In this document: positions 61,590 through 64,000 of the stretch, one piece after another
Layout: each line of letters starts with the position of its first letter
Position numbering within the stretch: the first letter of the stretch is position 1
From: B33-G16 sp964611035
GTDB lineage: Bacteria; Desulfobacterota; DSM-4660; Desulfatiglandales; B25-G16
Direction of reading: 5' to 3'
DNA length: 64,000 nt
Assembly: GCA_964611035.1 (NCBI GenBank)
Contig: CAZSWT010000007.1
Location: forward strand, 19,806-83,805
Translations under genes and position numbers: made by a program
Notes under the pieces: generated by a model
Told to the model about the DNA's origin: nothing
The model's input: only the letters and a program-made list of their open reading frames with translations
Databases searched by the model: none

Positions 61590-61658
61590 AACCTAAGCTT
61601 TTACCCCGAACTTTTTTTCAATGATATTATTTAAGTAACTCAAGAGCAGATTTGGCCC
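61590..61658. repeat. Direct repeat copy B flanking the 73-aa gene
   Basis: Partner of 61203-61273 (ACCTAAGCTTTTACCCC ... CAAGAGCAGATTTGGCCC). Its position between the methyltransferase and the 73-aa gene suggests a tandem duplication around that gene. Confidence 0.7.
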
Positions 61659-61790
61659 ATTTTCAAAGAACCGCCCCTGTAAGCTTGTCCTGAGCCTGTT
61701 GAAGTAGTCCCGCAGGCGGGTCGGAGATCCCGATTTATCGGTGGTGTTGTCATGAAGCTGGGCGAGGGAGTCTCCCGGTTACCCGGTTAG

Positions 61791-62708
61791 CTAACTTCTC
61801 ACTTCAAATAAATTCAATTGATTTTTATAAAAAGAAATCCTTTTTTCTGACAGTTTCACATATTCTGGATCAAGATCATAGCCTATATAATTACGTTTAT
61901 CCTTAATGGCCACCAAACACGTTGTTCCACTACCAACAAAAGGATCTAAGACAATGTCTTTTTTGAATGTATATAGCTGTATAAGCCGATGAGGGAGTTC
62001 TTCGGGGAAAGGGGCAGGATGTCCGATTTGTTTTGCTGATACTGCTGGAAAAGTCCACACACTTTTTGTCCAATCCAAAAACTCTTCTTTTTTTATCGTG
62101 TCTTCTTTTTCTTTTCTCTTTCTTGAATAAGTGTCCTTTGAAAAAATCAAAATATATTCATGAATATCTCTTAAAACTGGATTCGCAGCAGAAAGCCAAG
62201 TGCCCCAGGCGGTTGAAGGACTGGCACTTGACGCTTTGTTCCAAATTATTTCTCCACGCATAAGAAAGCCGATTTCCTGCATTCCTTCAATAATATAGCT
62301 GTGAAGAGGGATGTATGGCTTTCTTCCAAGGTTGGCAACATTAATACAGGCACGCCCCCCTGGGATCAAAACCCTATATGTTTCTTTCCAGACCCTATTT
62401 AACAATCCTAAATATTCATTTAAACTCAAATTATTATCGTATTCTTTTGTAACGTTATAAGGTGGTGAGGTAATCATCAGATGGACGCTATTATCAGGTA
62501 ATTCATCCATACTTTCACTTGATTTACAGTAGATTCGGTTAATATTTTCTTTTTGAATTTCGTTTTCAATATATTTGAATTTTGTTGCTTTATTTAATCC
62601 TTCGTACAATCGGCTTTCATAAAACTTGGTTGAGTCATGGCTGATTCTTCCAGGTGTTCCGAACGAACTCGTTGCTGTTCCCATACGTTTATATGTACCT
62701 TTACTCAT
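61791..62708 (-). CDS. Type II DNA methyltransferase, beta class (N4-cytosine or N6-adenine)
   Basis: 305 aa. Catalytic motif IV TSPPYNVTKEYD (about 79-90) precedes the SAM-binding motif I VLDPFVGSGTTCLVAIKDKR (about 255-275), the order of beta-class enzymes; the SPPY form is frequent in N4-cytosine enzymes but also seen in N6-adenine ones. WNKASSASPSTAWGTWLSAA and HPAPFPEELPHRLI also match. It modifies host DNA against the partner nuclease. It starts 2 nt after the nuclease stop (GGAG inside the nuclease end). Confidence 0.92.
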   Translation of the reverse strand: MSKGTYKRMGTATSSFGTPGRISHDSTKFYESRLYEGLNKATKFKYIENEIQKENINRIYCKSSESMDELPDNSVHLMITSPPYNVTKEYDNNLSLNEYLGLLNRVWKETYRVLIPGGRACINVANLGRKPYIPLHSYIIEGMQEIGFLMRGEIIWNKASSASPSTAWGTWLSAANPVLRDIHEYILIFSKDTYSRKRKEKEDTIKKEEFLDWTKSVWTFPAVSAKQIGHPAPFPEELPHRLIQLYTFKKDIVLDPFVGSGTTCLVAIKDKRNYIGYDLDPEYVKLSEKRISFYKNQLNLFEVRS

Positions 62709-62709
62709 A

Positions 62710-63576
62710 TCACTCCCTTATTAACGATAGAAATTTTTCTGCCTTTTTCTCAAAGGTTGTTTCTCTGTTTGCGATTTCGATTACTTGACCTAATTCCTTC
62801 TTTGATTTCATACTGGAAAAAAATTCTTGTTTTTCTAAAAGTACATTTCTAAGATTTTTTTCAAGCTCTTTATATGAATCCATTCTTATGAAACCATTAG
62901 ACGGGGTTTGTTTAATATTGTCACCATTATCATCCAATGGCTTAGGGTTAACGGAGCAAAATCCTTGGATGATGCCAGCCTTATGAAGATGATCAACCTT
63001 AGAATAGTAACTTTCAGTAATTGGAGTATTCCCTAAAATGATGATCGGTATCCTAGAAGCTCTGAGCCCTGAAACTCGAATATTTATGCTCTTTCCTATA
63101 GCTTTTAGCATGGAATCTGAACGAAGGAGACCAGGATTGCCTTTGTGCGTTCTAAAATCTCCTAAACAAATCAATTGATTATTTTTCAATTCCCAATTCC
63201 AGACAATTGACATCTTTACTTCAAATACTGCCGCAATGTTAGTTGCTGATTGCTCTCTATCCCTGGTTTTACAAAATGCGATATCGGCAGGTGATTGAGC
63301 TGATAACCCGATCTCATTACAAATCACACTTTGAACCGCATAAAGTCCTTGAGAATTGGCAAAATACTGAAGTAAATCTACTGAGTATTTTTCTGTAAAA
63401 CTTCCGATCAAAGCATTTCTGCTTTGAAGAGTAGATTTCTTCCCTTTGTAAGACTTAGGCCAATAAGCATAATATCGAGAATCATCGCCAACATAGAATA
63501 ACTGTTCAGGAGTGGCAAAATTCCTTGATTCTTGAAAAAATTGGATTTCTTTTTCTTTTGTCCAAAGGCCAGTCAT
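62710..63576 (-). CDS. Type II restriction endonuclease, PD-(D/E)xK type
   Basis: 288 aa. Not a family I can name, but the place right upstream of the methyltransferase and the motif SPADIAFCK ... AAVFEVKMSIVW (Asp about 95, Glu-Val-Lys about 117-119) fit a PD-(D/E)xK nuclease. Other segments: GSFTEKYSVDLLQYFANSQG, IPIIILGNTPITESYYSKV. It would cut unmodified DNA at the site protected by the methyltransferase. The two genes are translationally coupled. Confidence 0.75.
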   Translation of the reverse strand: MTGLWTKEKEIQFFQESRNFATPEQLFYVGDDSRYYAYWPKSYKGKKSTLQSRNALIGSFTEKYSVDLLQYFANSQGLYAVQSVICNEIGLSAQSPADIAFCKTRDREQSATNIAAVFEVKMSIVWNWELKNNQLICLGDFRTHKGNPGLLRSDSMLKAIGKSINIRVSGLRASRIPIIILGNTPITESYYSKVDHLHKAGIIQGFCSVNPKPLDDNGDNIKQTPSNGFIRMDSYKELEKNLRNVLLEKQEFFSSMKSKKELGQVIEIANRETTFEKKAEKFLSLIRE

Positions 63577-63660
63577 AAATCCATTAAATCCTTTTTTGAG
63601 TTATTGAAGATACATGTAACAGATTTTTTTGGAAATATACAGAATTAAAGACTCATAGTT

Positions 63661-63748
63661 GGCTAACAATAAATGATCGGAACTAATTCCATTACGTTGA
63701 ATAATTATGGAAAAATTCAAAAATATAAAAAGAAGCATGATGTTATAT
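63661..63748 (-). repeat. attC site, copy 2 of a near-identical pair
   Basis: 88 nt on the minus strand from R'' ATATAACATCATG to GATCATTTATTGTTAGCC. It would terminate the next cassette, whose gene lies at or beyond the right edge, and mark the 5' boundary of the R-M cassette. Confidence 0.65.
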
Positions 63749-64000
63749 TTCAATCCACCGGAGTCGGGCAAGCCTGCCATAAACACGGCGGACAGAGGTT
63801 TGATTCCTTTCTGGAGGACCTAACCCCTTGGACTCCCCAGAGCGATTTACGAGCTAACAATTGTCAAAAAAGACCCCTTTACCCTATTTTATATGTAAAA
63901 CGTTTTGCATCACAGACGCGAGGTACGAGCGTCCGCTTGACCACTTTGATACTATTTAAGGCCTCCCCCTAAAGCATGTTAATATGGTTCAACCTATAAA
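63749..64000. other. Right edge, no supported gene
   Basis: About 250 nt with no convincing frame, tRNA or attC. The next cassette gene or an integrase could begin beyond the edge. Confidence 0.4.

Larger units (their letters stand above)
58475..63748 (-). mobile_element. Second integron cassette array (attC cluster without integrase in window)
   Basis: Five attC sites, all in minus-strand orientation as in the first array, bracket a DUF188 gene, an HNH endonuclease, a membrane protein, and a restriction-modification pair with a small gene. By analogy with array 1 an integrase should lie to the right, past 64 kb; otherwise this is an orphan attC cluster or a translocated part of array 1. Confidence 0.75.

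Noticed and set aside
63780..63840. tRNA T-arm-like GAGGTTTGATTCCTTTC
   Set aside because: No matching acceptor, D or anticodon arms could be drawn around it.

Overview
The window looks like a chromosomal contig from a Gram-negative anaerobe, most likely a member of the Desulfobacterota (former Deltaproteobacteria). The supporting genes are a Kdo transferase and an LptF-type permease (LPS outer membrane), two PilT ATPases, an RND efflux pair, a Mo/W formate dehydrogenase wired to NuoE/NuoF-like subunits, and several remnants of the PAS/LuxR/receiver signalling proteins abundant in that group. The phylum is inferred from family resemblance only. TAG, TAA and TGA are all used as ordinary stops.

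Layout. 1-6.4 kb (minus): amino-sugar / cell-wall precursor block yvcK, glmM, nagB and an unusually long GlmS-like protein that runs off the left edge. 6.7-9.2 kb (plus): waaA and a well-conserved-looking protein I do not recognise. 9.2-11.4 kb (minus): guaA overlapping hisH. 12-19 kb (minus): small and decaying genes (frameshifted secreted protein, 50-aa zinc ribbon, two copies of a STAS + ~100-aa module, one with a broken STAS gene), hflK, a deletion remnant of pntAB, rnk and a GAF/LuxR regulator. 19.3-25 kb: KefB-type antiporter interrupted by an in-frame TAG, an integrase-core (IS) fragment, and a large glutamate dehydrogenase. 25.7-31.1 kb: lptF, then a five-gene minus-strand cluster (PLP dehydratase/racemase, opine dehydrogenase, short asparaginase, a DapF homologue with both catalytic cysteines changed to serine, ACT protein).

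31.1-38.1 kb is the most striking region: a decayed chromosomal integron. The 5' end of an integron integrase (intI, with an in-frame TAG and no catalytic domain) lies on the plus strand at 37.88 kb, and a minus-strand array of cassettes diverges from it, separated by attC-like sites whose R'' box often contains the stop codon of the preceding gene. Cargo: roadblock-like protein, YbaK-type deacylase, DUF3795 protein, VapBC-type toxin-antitoxin, 54-aa membrane protein, haloacid dehalogenase, lipoprotein, DUF6125-like protein, methyltransferase and GNAT acetyltransferase. A second attC array in the same orientation occupies 58.5-63.75 kb (DUF188 protein, HNH endonuclease, membrane protein, type II restriction-modification pair) with no integrase in the window.

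38.2-57.2 kb is core-like: RND efflux pair, two pilT-like ATPases plus a zinc-ribbon/receiver protein, then formate dehydrogenase fdhA - nuoE-like - nuoF/gltD fusion, a radical SAM protein, a GDP-mannose-type pyrophosphorylase and a phosphomannomutase. A ~199-bp inverted-repeat element and a ~187-bp hairpin sit between these genes. 56.4-57.2 kb holds fragments of a receiver domain, an ATPase and a histidine kinase next to an intact DUF4143-type ATPase.
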